A DNA stretch of 64,000 bases from the NCBI RefSeq assembly GCF_002303925.1, contig NZ_MRCS01000015.1, forward strand, positions 1 through 64,000, given 5' to 3'. The position numbers and the translations under genes are program-made. The notes under the pieces are model-generated. The model was not told the origin of the DNA. It made no database searches and saw only the letters and a list, made by a program, of their open reading frames with translations. This DNA comes from Pseudomonas sp. ACN8 (GTDB lineage Bacteria; Pseudomonadota; Gammaproteobacteria; Pseudomonadales; Pseudomonadaceae). This document shows, in pieces, positions 1-7,350 of this stretch (position 1 is its first letter; each line of letters opens with the position of its first letter).

Positions 1-125
1 GTGGTTCGACAGAACGGGTTTACCGCGTCTCTCCTGACCTCAATCTCTCGAACCGCCCGGTGCGGACCCGCATGCCGGGTGGTGTGGCAGGGGAACGGCC
101 TGTGAAGGCCGTCCCCTATGCCGAT
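1..125 (+). mobile_element. 3' end of a group II intron (domains V and VI)
   Basis: The block at about 49-88 folds as a domain V-like hairpin (GAACCGCCCGG, TGCGGACCCGCA, CCGGGTGGT). It is followed by a second hairpin at about 89-117 (GGGGAACGGCC / GGCCGTCCCC) and the tail CCTATGCCGAT. These match the order and sequence style of domains V and VI of bacterial group II introns. The intron would end near base 125, about 15 bases downstream of the acyltransferase stop codon on the opposite strand, next to a short TTCGGCCGAA dyad that may be part of that gene's terminator. The reverse transcriptase gene and the 5' end would lie left of the window. Recognition is by memory of the consensus, not by a covariance model. 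Confidence 0.68.
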
Positions 126-139
126 TCGGCCGAAACCGC

Positions 140-1306
140 TTACAGCGGCAACCCAGCCTTCACCCGGTACTGATTGCGCACCGGCGTCGCATATTGCAGT
201 ACCAGGAACGGACGATGCTCTTCAGGGCAGGCGTCCAGGCGGCGTTGCCATTCTTCCTGGGCCTTGGCCAGTTCCTCGGCGGGGAACACTTCAGCGGCTT
301 CCGGCACCTGCAACTGCGGATCGGCATCCTTCCACTGCGCATAAGCCAGGTAGTGCACCGGGAACAGGCGGTATCCGCTGAGGATCTGCCTGTCCATCTC
401 GACCGCCAATTGCTTGGTGTCTTCGAATAGTTCAGTGATCGGCGCGGCAAAGTTCACGTGCACTCGGCCCTTGTAGCCGGTGATGCCCTTGGCGATGCTG
501 ACGTCATCCTCGCCCGGCACCTTGGTGTAACTGCCGGTGGTGGCGCGAATGTAAAGCTCGCGGGCCTTGGCCTGATCGCATGGGTCGTATTCGTAGCTGA
601 TCGACACCGGGGTCAGGTTCAGCGACCGGATGACTTCGCCGAACGGCTCGTCCTTGCGGCTCATGTGGAACATCTTGAGGATTGCCGATTCGGTACGGTC
701 GTCACCGTCCTTGGCGCGGCCTTCGGCCTGGGCGATCCAGATCGAGGCGCAATCGTTGCGGATCGAATGGTTGATGTACGCCGACAGTAATTGATAAGCC
801 GCCATTTTCTCCCGGCGTCCGCTGATCGAGCGGTGCACGATAAAGCTCTTGTTCAGGCGCATCAGGTCGCTGACGAAAGGCTTTTGCAGCAGGTTGTCGC
901 CAATGGCGATGCGTGGCGTCGGCAGGCCGGCGTGGTACACGGCATAGTTGACGAAGGCCGGGTCCATCACGATGTCGCGGTGATTGGCGATGAACAGGTA
1001 GGCGCTGCCGGACTTGAATTGCTCCACACCGGTATAGGTGACACCGTCGGTGGCGCGCTCGATGGTATGGTCGACGTAAACCTCGACTTTGTCCTGTAAC
1101 GTGGCCACGGAGTTAATGCCGGCAAACTCACGGCGCAGCCGATGGGCTATAAGAGGTTTGAGTGCCCAGCCTAAAGCGCCGGCGAAACGCGGGAAGCGGA
1201 AGTGGGTGAGGATATCTAGAAACGCCTTGTCGCCGAGCAGCCGTGCCAGCACTGCCGGGACTTCGCTGTCGTCGTAAGGTCGGATGGCATCGAATTCGCC
1301 CATCAT
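140..1306 (-). CDS. PlsB/PlsC-like glycerolipid acyltransferase
   Basis: This 388-residue protein is predicted to transfer an acyl group to a glycerophosphate-type acceptor in phospholipid synthesis. The acyltransferase signature is NHRDIVMDPAF at about residues 108-118. The spacing from His to the distal Asp is five residues rather than the four of classical HX4D enzymes. That spacing is, from memory, also seen in a bacterial acyltransferase family, so the gene need not be inactive. No signal peptide or clear membrane span is visible; association with the inner membrane would be peripheral. Two tandem ATG codons start the gene (1306 and 1303), preceded by a weak AAGAGAG. It is divergent from the CPXCG gene. 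The stop lies beside the intron end. The substrate is not determined by the sequence. Confidence 0.82.
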   Translation of the reverse strand: MMGEFDAIRPYDDSEVPAVLARLLGDKAFLDILTHFRFPRFAGALGWALKPLIAHRLRREFAGINSVATLQDKVEVYVDHTIERATDGVTYTGVEQFKSGSAYLFIANHRDIVMDPAFVNYAVYHAGLPTPRIAIGDNLLQKPFVSDLMRLNKSFIVHRSISGRREKMAAYQLLSAYINHSIRNDCASIWIAQAEGRAKDGDDRTESAILKMFHMSRKDEPFGEVIRSLNLTPVSISYEYDPCDQAKARELYIRATTGSYTKVPGEDDVSIAKGITGYKGRVHVNFAAPITELFEDTKQLAVEMDRQILSGYRLFPVHYLAYAQWKDADPQLQVPEAAEVFPAEELAKAQEEWQRRLDACPEEHRPFLVLQYATPVRNQYRVKAGLPL

Positions 1307-1446
1307 GCTCTCTTGTTAGAAACGGCTAGGGTAAGTAAAGGTTTTGATCGAAAAACCGGCGGGGCACGGTCTGAAAAAGTAGCCAGACAAAAATAGCCCT
1401 GCAAATAGACCGGCGATTATACGCACAAGTCACCTGGGAGACCGCG

Positions 1447-1629
1447 ATGCTGGAAACTGCGCAATATGAATGTCCGTATTGTGGTGAGGAAGTCGAGACG
1501 ACGCTGGATTTGTCCGGTGGCGATCAGACCTATATTGAAGACTGTCAGGTGTGCTGTCGGCCGATAACCTTCGTGTTGCAGGTTCATGAAGAGGAATGGC
1601 ATCTCGACGTGTTCAGCGAAAACGAGTGA
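1447..1629 (+). CDS. CPXCG-motif cysteine-rich small protein
   Basis: A 60-residue protein with two cysteine pairs, CPYC at residues 9-12 and CQVC near residues 36-39, which should form one zinc ribbon. It belongs to the CPXCG cysteine-rich family, whose role is unknown. The start is fixed by GGGAG about nine bases upstream. It lies ten bases before the DUF2007 gene, and the two probably form one transcript. This pairing is frequent in pseudomonads. No function should be inferred beyond metal binding. Confidence 0.85.
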   Translation: MLETAQYECPYCGEEVETTLDLSGGDQTYIEDCQVCCRPITFVLQVHEEEWHLDVFSENE

Positions 1630-1638
1630 GGAGCGTGT

Positions 1639-1899
1639 ATGCAGCGCATCTACGATCCGGAAAACCTGATGGAAGGCGAGTTGCTGCAGGGCATGCTCGC
1701 CAGCGAAGGCATCGAGGCGCATCTGGTGGGCCGTGATTTGCTCGGGGGCAGCGGCGAGTTGCCGATCTATGGCCTGCTCGGGCTGTCGGTCGATAACGAC
1801 CAGGCCGAATACGCCCGCGAGCTGATCACCGCGTACAATGCCGCGCTGCCGCTGTCCGGCGATGAACCGGACAGCTTTCCCGGCACGCTGGTCTGTTAG
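1639..1899 (+). CDS. DUF2007 family protein
   Basis: An 86-residue protein starting MQRIYDPENLMEGELLQGML, typical of the DUF2007 (putative signal-transducing protein) family. That family has a small alpha-beta fold related to PII-like ligand-binding domains. There are no catalytic residues, signal peptide or membrane segment. A strong GAGGAG ribosome-binding site lies seven bases before the ATG. It is directly downstream of the CPXCG zinc-ribbon gene and is probably co-transcribed with it. The biological role is unknown. Confidence 0.82.
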   Translation: MQRIYDPENLMEGELLQGMLASEGIEAHLVGRDLLGGSGELPIYGLLGLSVDNDQAEYARELITAYNAALPLSGDEPDSFPGTLVC

Positions 1900-1934
1900 G
1901 CTGGCGTTCGTTTGATCAAGAGCCGTGTTGCCCC

Positions 1935-2558
1935 ATGTGTGGACGTTATGCCCTGTTTCGCTGGAACCCCGCCTTTGCGGCGCTGCCCGGTTTTCCCGCC
2001 GACCAGCAGGCGCAGTGGAACATTTCCCCCAATGATTCGGTGTTGATGCTGCGGGCCGAGCCTGACGGCCAGCGCACGCTGGCACGCGCGCGCTGGGGCC
2101 TGACGCCACCCTGGCTGACCGATTTGTCCCGCACGCCGGCCCACGCCCGCGCCGAAACCGTTGCCGAACAGCCAATGTTTCGCCAGGCCTTGCGCGAGCG
2201 CCGTTGCCTGTTGCCGGCCAATGGTTTCTACGAGTGGCGCGGCACGACGCGCAAGCGCCCGTACTGGCTGACGCCGGGGGAGGGCTCGTCATTATTTTTT
2301 GCGGCGATCTGGGAGGCCTACCCGGTACAGGAGCAGGTGTGGCTGAGTACCGCGGTGATCACCCAACCGGCGGCGAGCCAGCGGCGGCCGTTGATTCTTG
2401 ATGAGGCGGGGCAGGCCGCGTGGCTGGACCCCGAGACGCCGTTGCATGCTTTGCAAGCCTTGCTGGCCAGTGAGCCTGCCGCATTGCGCGAACGGGTTTT
2501 GGCCAACATGGTGAATGATCCGAAACTCAATGGGCCGGAGTGTCTCACTCCGGGTTGA
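1935..2558 (+). CDS. yedK: SOS response-associated peptidase family (YedK/HMCES-like)
   Basis: A 207-residue member of the SRAP family, which forms a covalent DNA-protein crosslink with abasic sites in single-stranded DNA. The N-terminus MCGRYALF supplies the conserved Cys2 (after Met removal) that forms the thiazolidine link. The RAET and GFYEW motifs are present (around residues 73 and 97), including the conserved Glu. The segment that in YedK reads H-x-R-M-P is here ASQRRPLIL, so the conserved His is missing. This is either a divergent subfamily or a protein with altered crosslink chemistry. The start is set by the requirement for Cys at position 2; the ribosome-binding site is weak. Confidence 0.85.
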   Translation: MCGRYALFRWNPAFAALPGFPADQQAQWNISPNDSVLMLRAEPDGQRTLARARWGLTPPWLTDLSRTPAHARAETVAEQPMFRQALRERRCLLPANGFYEWRGTTRKRPYWLTPGEGSSLFFAAIWEAYPVQEQVWLSTAVITQPAASQRRPLILDEAGQAAWLDPETPLHALQALLASEPAALRERVLANMVNDPKLNGPECLTPG

Positions 2559-2680
2559 GTTATTGGGTGGCTGAACGACGATGTGAGCTTTGTCTGAATT
2601 GTGCGTCTTACGTCCATCGTATCTGGCGTCGATACATTTCCACGCCTAGGATACGCGGCATGTTTTCAGGGAGTTTTTTG

Positions 2681-3499
2681 ATGAACAAGATTTTGGTTGT
2701 CAGTGTACTGAGCGCGGCGCTATTGCTCACCGGTTGCCAGTCGGTCAATACCACCAGTGGCGGCGCCGTGGGTGTGGAGCGCAAGCAGTACATGTTCAGC
2801 ATGTTGTCCGCGCAAGAGGTCGACCAGATGTACGCCCAGTCCTATCAGAAGACAGTGGGCGAGGCGTCGAGCAAAGGTGTGCTGGACAAGACCAGCAATG
2901 AAGCCCGGCGGGTTCAGCTGATTGCCGACCGGCTGATTGCCCAGGCGCCGAACTTCCGTCCGGACGCGGCCCAGTGGAAGTGGGAAGTCAACCTGATCAA
3001 GAGCGATGAACTCAACGCGAACTGCGGTCCTGGCGGCAAGATCATCTTTTACACCGGGCTGATCGACAGCCTGCATCTGACCGACGATGAAATCGCCGCG
3101 ATCATGGGCCATGAAATCGCCCACGCCCTGCGCGAGCACGGTCGTGAAGCGATGTCCAAGGCGTACGGCATGGAAATGGCGAAGCAGGGCGCGGGTGCGT
3201 TGTTCGGGTTGGGGCAGGACACACTGGCTCTGGCCGATACAGTGGCCAACTATGGCATGACCTTGCCCAACAGCCGCGCCAATGAAAACGAAGCGGACCT
3301 GATCGGTCTGGAACTGGCCGCCCGCGCCGGTTACAACCCGAATGCCGCGATTACCTTGTGGAACAAGATGACCAAGGCTTCGGAAGGTTCGCCACCGGAG
3401 TTCATGAGCACTCACCCGGCGTCGTCGAGCCGTATTGCGGCGTTGCAGGCGGCGATTCCGAAGGTCATGCCTTTGTATGAGCAGGCCAAGAAGTCCTGA
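2681..3499 (+). CDS. M48 family metalloprotease lipoprotein
   Basis: A 272-residue zinc metallopeptidase of family M48 (LoiP/YcaL type), predicted to act in the periplasm on misfolded or outer-membrane proteins. The N-terminal signal ends in the lipobox LLTGC with Cys19, so the mature protein is lipid-anchored. The zinc motif HEIAH is at residues 144-148 and a downstream NENEADLIG motif supplies the third ligand. The reading frame is open further upstream (from 2540), but the ATG at 2681 has CAGGGAG upstream and gives a proper lipoprotein signal, so it is chosen. The gene appears monocistronic and is followed by a REP pair. Confidence 0.9.
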   Translation: MNKILVVSVLSAALLLTGCQSVNTTSGGAVGVERKQYMFSMLSAQEVDQMYAQSYQKTVGEASSKGVLDKTSNEARRVQLIADRLIAQAPNFRPDAAQWKWEVNLIKSDELNANCGPGGKIIFYTGLIDSLHLTDDEIAAIMGHEIAHALREHGREAMSKAYGMEMAKQGAGALFGLGQDTLALADTVANYGMTLPNSRANENEADLIGLELAARAGYNPNAAITLWNKMTKASEGSPPEFMSTHPASSSRIAALQAAIPKVMPLYEQAKKS

Positions 3500-3529
3500 T
3501 AGTCATGTGCTGAGGCTGCTGGCCTCTTC

Positions 3530-3590
3530 GCGAGCAGGCTCGCTCCCACAGGGAAATGCATTCCAACTGTGGGAGCAAGCCTGCTCGAGA
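3530..3590. repeat. REP pair (REPIN)
   Basis: Two inverted copies of the Pseudomonas REP sequence (GCGAGCAGGCTCGCTCCCAC and its reverse complement, the second with an A in place of the G after GGAGC) are separated by about 18 bases. They lie between the convergent M48 protease and Gdt1-family genes. Confidence 0.85.
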
Positions 3591-3622
3591 TGAACGATAA
3601 CGCGGTCTAACGACCTATCGGG

Positions 3623-4207
3623 TCAAACCCACCCGCTGCTCTGCATCGCCTTGTACACCGCGACAATCGCCAGGACGAAGAACGCCGACGCCGCCAGTCG
3701 ACGGATCAGGGTCAGTGGCAATTTGTCCGCGGCAAAGTTACCGGCCAATACCACGGGCACGTTGGCAATCAGCATGCCGAGGGTGGTGCCGATGATCACC
3801 AGCCACAATTCCGGATACTGCGCAGCCAGCATCACGGTCGCGATCTGCGTCTTGTCGCCGATTTCCGCCAGGAAGAACGCGATCAGCGTGGTCAGGAACG
3901 GGCCGAACTTGCGGGCGGTGCTGGCCTCGTCGTCATCCATCTTGTCCGGAACCAGGGTCCACAGGGCCGTGGCGGCGAAGCTCGCGGCGAGCATCCAGTG
4001 CAGCATCGTGTCCGAGAAGAAACTCCCGACCCAGGCACCGACCGCACCGGCGGCCGCGTGGTTGGCCAGGGTCGCGGCGACGATACCGGCGATGATCGGC
4101 CAGGGCTTGCGGAAACGGGCAGCGAGAATGAGCGCGAGCAGTTGCGTCTTGTCGCCGATTTCGGCCAAGGCAACGATTGCGGTAGGTACGAGTAGTGAAT
4201 CCAGCAT
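3623..4207 (-). CDS. TMEM165/Gdt1 (UPF0016) family cation transporter
   Basis: A 194-residue integral inner-membrane protein with about six helices. The two hallmark repeats are ALAEIGDKTQLL near residue 14 and FLAEIGDKTQIA near residue 114, each carrying the acidic E-x-G-D-K-T motif that binds divalent cation. Family members export Mn2+ (or exchange Ca2+/Mn2+ for protons) and protect against manganese excess. The ATG at 4207 (MLDSLL) is chosen because the longer frame to 4342 runs through a structured leader, and because AGGAAAA lies just upstream. The leader contains a yybP-ykoY-type riboswitch, which agrees well with a manganese exporter. Confidence 0.9.
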   Translation of the reverse strand: MLDSLLVPTAIVALAEIGDKTQLLALILAARFRKPWPIIAGIVAATLANHAAAGAVGAWVGSFFSDTMLHWMLAASFAATALWTLVPDKMDDDEASTARKFGPFLTTLIAFFLAEIGDKTQIATVMLAAQYPELWLVIIGTTLGMLIANVPVVLAGNFAADKLPLTLIRRLAASAFFVLAIVAVYKAMQSSGWV

Positions 4208-4411
4208 CAGGGTTTTCCTAAGGGGCGGGTCGACACGGCTATGACACGTACAGCCTTCCCGCCCCGGGTAAGGTGTTCGTGTCATAGGTCTTGTCAAACC
4301 CTGCGATCCATCTGATGTGGATGCTTGGGTCGCATGCGCCATGGTCTTTTGACCAAGTATGTTGACGCATGCCGGACGAGCGTGGCGCTCGTGGGAGACT
4401 ACTCCCCTAGG
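4208..4411 (-). promoter_or_regulatory. yybP-ykoY-type manganese riboswitch leader
   Basis: Read on the minus strand, the leader starts AGGGGAGTAGTCTCCCAC (4409 downwards). It continues through an ACGAGCG/CGCTCGT hairpin, then GCATGCGTCAACATAC, a TTGGTC-AAAA-GACCA hairpin and the closing CGCATGC strand near 4332. GGGGAGTA and GCGTCAACATAC are the conserved internal-loop elements of the Mn2+-sensing yybP-ykoY aptamer as I recall it. The aptamer spans about 4324-4411. Between it and the start codon lie two overlapping alternative helices. One is a 10-bp stem (4278-4287 with 4239-4248). The other is an 8-bp stem (4258-4265 with 4222-4229) whose distal arm abuts the ribosome-binding site. That arrangement suits a switch in translation or termination. 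Confidence 0.82.
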
Positions 4412-4418
4412 ACGGAGC

Positions 4419-4440
4419 GGATTCTGCCTAGGCAGAATCC
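4419..4440. promoter_or_regulatory. 22-bp perfect palindrome upstream of the riboswitch
   Basis: The half-site GGATTCTGCC is followed by TA-centred symmetry and its exact complement. It lies between the rsmC stop codon and the start of the riboswitch. There is no U-tract on either side, so it is a poor intrinsic terminator. A protein-binding dyad over the promoter of the transporter transcript is an alternative reading. Confidence 0.5.
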
Positions 4441-4471
4441 ATTCGGCAAGCCTTCTTTTTCAAAAGAAGTT

Positions 4472-5470
4472 CTATCCGCGCTTGGCCCGGTAGATCCGAA
4501 AGCCCTGTCCTTCGGCCTTGATCGCACACACGCCAAGGTGCTCTTCGATCAGCGGTTGATACTTCAGGAAACTGTTGGCGACCAAGCGCAGTTCGCCACC
4601 GTTTTTCAGATGTTTTGCCGCTTTTCGCAGCAAGTTTTCCGTTGCGAAATAGTCGGTGTGCACGCCGACATGGAACGGCGGGTTGCTCAGGATCGCACTC
4701 AAACCCATCGGCGCGGCATCGATTCCGTCACCGGTAATCACCTCGGCTTCCAGACCATTGGCGGCCAGGGTCAGACGACTGCTGGCAGCGGCAAAGGCAT
4801 CCACGTCCAGCAAAGTGACCTGATTGTGCGGGTAACGACGCTTCACCGCCGCACCCAAAACCCCTGCGCCGCAGCCGAAATCGAGCAGGTGACCGCTGGG
4901 CAGTTTGTCCAGATGCTCCAGCAACAGCGCACTGCCGCGATCGAGGCGGCCATGGCTGAACACCCCCGGCAGGCTGATGACCTTCAACGGGCCTTCGGCC
5001 AGCGGCAGTTCGTAGGTCTGCGCCAGGCTTTCCAGCGGTTTGGCTTGCGGCGCGTTGGCCACGGTGACCAGCCAGAGCTGGCAGTGACGCGCGCTGTCGA
5101 GTTTGCGTGGCTTGCCGAACGGATTGAGTTGTTTGGCGGCACCTTCGATGCCGCTTTTTTTCTCTCCGACCAGGTACAGCTCGCGACCAGCCAGCCGCGA
5201 GGCGAGGGCGTTGAGGATGTAGTCGGTCAGGTCCTTGGCCTTGGGCAGGAAGACCACCGCTGTATCGAACTCGCGCTCGGGCGCGTTCACACCAAAATGG
5301 CTGCGCTCGGCGAAGCGGGCGTCCAGCGCGGCCTGATCGCCGGCGTGCCAGCACCAGCCATGAGCGTCGGGCAGGCGGCCCAGCAAGTCGTCGGCGGGCA
5401 AACCGGCCAACAACACCGAACCCTGGAATAACTCGGCCTGACGAAGCAGTACTTCACTGCGCGGATCCAT
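4472..5470 (-). CDS. rsmC: 16S rRNA (guanine(1207)-N2)-methyltransferase RsmC
   Basis: A 332-residue class I SAM-dependent methyltransferase predicted to methylate G1207 in helix 34 of 16S rRNA in the 30S subunit. The N-terminal half is the degenerate methyltransferase-like domain of RsmC. The C-terminal half has the SAM motif [12 protein letters not shown] near residue 194 and the catalytic NPPFHVG motif near residue 262, typical of exocyclic-amino methylation. The length fits RsmC better than the longer RlmG of pseudomonads. The start ATG has GGGAG about nine bases upstream. The gene is on the same strand as the Gdt1-family gene but is separated from it by the riboswitch leader. Confidence 0.88.
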   Translation of the reverse strand: MDPRSEVLLRQAELFQGSVLLAGLPADDLLGRLPDAHGWCWHAGDQAALDARFAERSHFGVNAPEREFDTAVVFLPKAKDLTDYILNALASRLAGRELYLVGEKKSGIEGAAKQLNPFGKPRKLDSARHCQLWLVTVANAPQAKPLESLAQTYELPLAEGPLKVISLPGVFSHGRLDRGSALLLEHLDKLPSGHLLDFGCGAGVLGAAVKRRYPHNQVTLLDVDAFAAASSRLTLAANGLEAEVITGDGIDAAPMGLSAILSNPPFHVGVHTDYFATENLLRKAAKHLKNGGELRLVANSFLKYQPLIEEHLGVCAIKAEGQGFRIYRAKRG

Positions 5471-5503
5471 AACTGCTCCCGTGGAAAAAAGTGCCGCAGT
5501 TTA

Positions 5504-6469
5504 TCAACTGACGACCCGCAGCGCCTTACCGCTGAAGTATCCCAGTGCGTTTTCGGCCACTTGGCCAACGATTCGCTGGCGCGCTTCGCGGCTGCCCCAG
5601 GCGTTGTGCGGGGTGACGATCAGGCGCGGGATGTCGTGGGCCAGCAGCGGATTGCCATTGACGGGAGGCTCGACGCTCAGCACGTCAGTGGCGGCGCCCC
5701 CCAGATGTCCATTGCGCAAGGCGTCGGCCAGTGCCTGTTCATCAATCAATCCACCGCGTGCGGTGTTGACCACGAACGCGCCGGACTTCATTGAGGCCAG
5801 TTCGCGGGCACCGATGAAGTGGCGGGTATGTTCGTTGAGCGGGCAGTGCAGAGTCAGTGCGTCGATTTGCGGTAACAGTTCATCCAGCGGCAAGCGGTCC
5901 GGCCGGGCAGGGCGTCCGGGAATTTGCCCCAGCAGAACACGCATGCCGAAGGCTTCAGCCAGCCGTGCGACCGCGCCGCCCAATTCGCCATGACCGAGCA
6001 GGCCAAGGGTTTTGCCTTCGAGTTCGACGATCGGGTAATCCAGCAAGCAGAACTGTCTGGCCTGCTGCCAGCGGCCTTCGCCGACGGCTTTTTGATAATC
6101 GGCCAGGCGCGTGGCCAGATTGAGCAGCAGCATGATCGTGTGCTGCGCCACCGATGGCGTGCCGTAACCCTGGCAGTTGCACACGGTAATCCCGTGGGCG
6201 CGGGCGGCGGCGAGGTCGACATTGTTGGTGCCGGTGGCGGTGATCAGGATCAGTTTGAGATCAGGGCTGGCGGCCATGGTGGCGGCATCGATCAGGATCT
6301 TGTTACTGATGGCGACGGTGGCGCCCTTGAGATGGTCGATGACTTGATCGGGCGAGGTCTGGGCGAACAGCCGCAAATCGCTGAAACAGTTGCGCAGCGG
6401 GGCAAGGTCAAGGTCGCCGAGGTCCAGGGACGGGTGGTCGAGGAATACGGCGCGGCGAGTGTTCGTCAT
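5504..6469 (-). CDS. D-2-hydroxyacid dehydrogenase (NAD-dependent)
   Basis: A 321-residue D-isomer-specific 2-hydroxyacid dehydrogenase of the glycerate/hydroxypyruvate reductase type. The dinucleotide-binding glycine motif GHGELGG is near residue 150. The active-site Arg lies in NTARGGLID near residue 236, and the catalytic His in VTPHNAWGS near residue 286. It would interconvert a 2-oxoacid and the D-2-hydroxyacid in the cytoplasm. The exact substrate cannot be read from the sequence. The ATG at 6469 is preferred over the in-frame TTG just before it because AGG lies about nine bases upstream. The LysE-type exporter gene is divergent. Confidence 0.87.
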   Translation of the reverse strand: MTNTRRAVFLDHPSLDLGDLDLAPLRNCFSDLRLFAQTSPDQVIDHLKGATVAISNKILIDAATMAASPDLKLILITATGTNNVDLAAARAHGITVCNCQGYGTPSVAQHTIMLLLNLATRLADYQKAVGEGRWQQARQFCLLDYPIVELEGKTLGLLGHGELGGAVARLAEAFGMRVLLGQIPGRPARPDRLPLDELLPQIDALTLHCPLNEHTRHFIGARELASMKSGAFVVNTARGGLIDEQALADALRNGHLGGAATDVLSVEPPVNGNPLLAHDIPRLIVTPHNAWGSREARQRIVGQVAENALGYFSGKALRVVS

Positions 6470-6559
6470 CAACTGTACCTTTTGTGCAATGAACTGAAGG
6501 CGTAATCTGCCAGCCTACCAGATGAAATAAATAGTTACGCTTGGCCTGAAGGAGCCCCC

Positions 6560-7189
6560 ATGTACTGGACCGAGTTCTTGACCGTTGCCCTGATTCACCT
6601 GCTGGCCGTGGCCAGCCCCGGCCCGGACTTTGCCGTGGTGGTGCGCGAAAGTGTTACCCACGGTCGTCGCGCTGGCACCTGGACCGCGTTGGGTGTGGGT
6701 ACGGCGATTTTCCTGCACGTGGGTTACTCGCTGTTGGGTATCGGCCTGATCGTGTCCCAGTCGATCGTACTGTTCAATGCCTTGAAGTGGGCGGCCGCCG
6801 CTTACCTGCTGTACATCGGTTACAAGGCGTTGCGCGCGCAGCCGGCCAAGCCTGTGGCAGACGATCTGCACAAGGAAGCCGGGGAGCGCACCGCCCGTGG
6901 TGCCTTCACTTCGGGGTTCGTCACCAATGGTCTCAACCCGAAAGCCACCCTGTTCTTCCTGTCGTTGTTCACTGTGGTCATCAATCCGCAAACGCCACTG
7001 GCCGTGCAGGCCGGTTACGGGGTTTACCTGGCGGTGGCGACAGCGATCTGGTTCTGCCTGGTGGCGATGCTGTTCAGCCAGCAGCGCGTACGCGCCGGTT
7101 TCGCCCGCATGGGTCACTGGTTCGACCGGACCATGGGCGCGGTGCTGATTGCAATTGGCGTGAAGCTGGCTTTTACCGAGATGCATTGA
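6560..7189 (+). CDS. LysE/RhtB family amino-acid exporter
   Basis: A 209-residue inner-membrane protein with about six hydrophobic segments. It begins with the LysE/RhtB hallmark AVASPGPDFAVVVRES near residue 17 and has GFVTNGLNPKATLFF near residue 120. Family members export amino acids or derivatives such as lysine, homoserine, threonine or cysteine metabolites; the substrate here is unknown. AAGGAG lies seven bases before the ATG. It is divergent from the D-2-hydroxyacid dehydrogenase gene, sharing a 90-base promoter region, and is transcribed toward the acyl-CoA ligase gene. No adjacent dedicated regulator is visible. Confidence 0.88.
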   Translation: MYWTEFLTVALIHLLAVASPGPDFAVVVRESVTHGRRAGTWTALGVGTAIFLHVGYSLLGIGLIVSQSIVLFNALKWAAAAYLLYIGYKALRAQPAKPVADDLHKEAGERTARGAFTSGFVTNGLNPKATLFFLSLFTVVINPQTPLAVQAGYGVYLAVATAIWFCLVAMLFSQQRVRAGFARMGHWFDRTMGAVLIAIGVKLAFTEMH

Positions 7190-7350
7190 TTGCGTAGTGA
7201 CTGCAGGCCGAGAATCCCTGTGGGTGATGGCGCAACGCTAGCATTCGTAGGGTTCTGCAAATCATTCCTTTGGCTGATTTGGCTGACCTTCAAGGGCACT
7301 ACAGTGCGTACTTTCAGTCACGACCGTGCAGTCAGATTAAAGGGATTATT

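Noticed and set aside
4207..4342. N-terminal extension of the Gdt1-family protein to 4342
   Set aside because: It would read through the riboswitch and has no ribosome-binding site. The ATG at 4207 gives the normal N-terminus.
4325..5431. A 368-codon plus-strand open frame
   Set aside because: It runs antisense through the riboswitch and rsmC, and its translation looks like none of the expected families.
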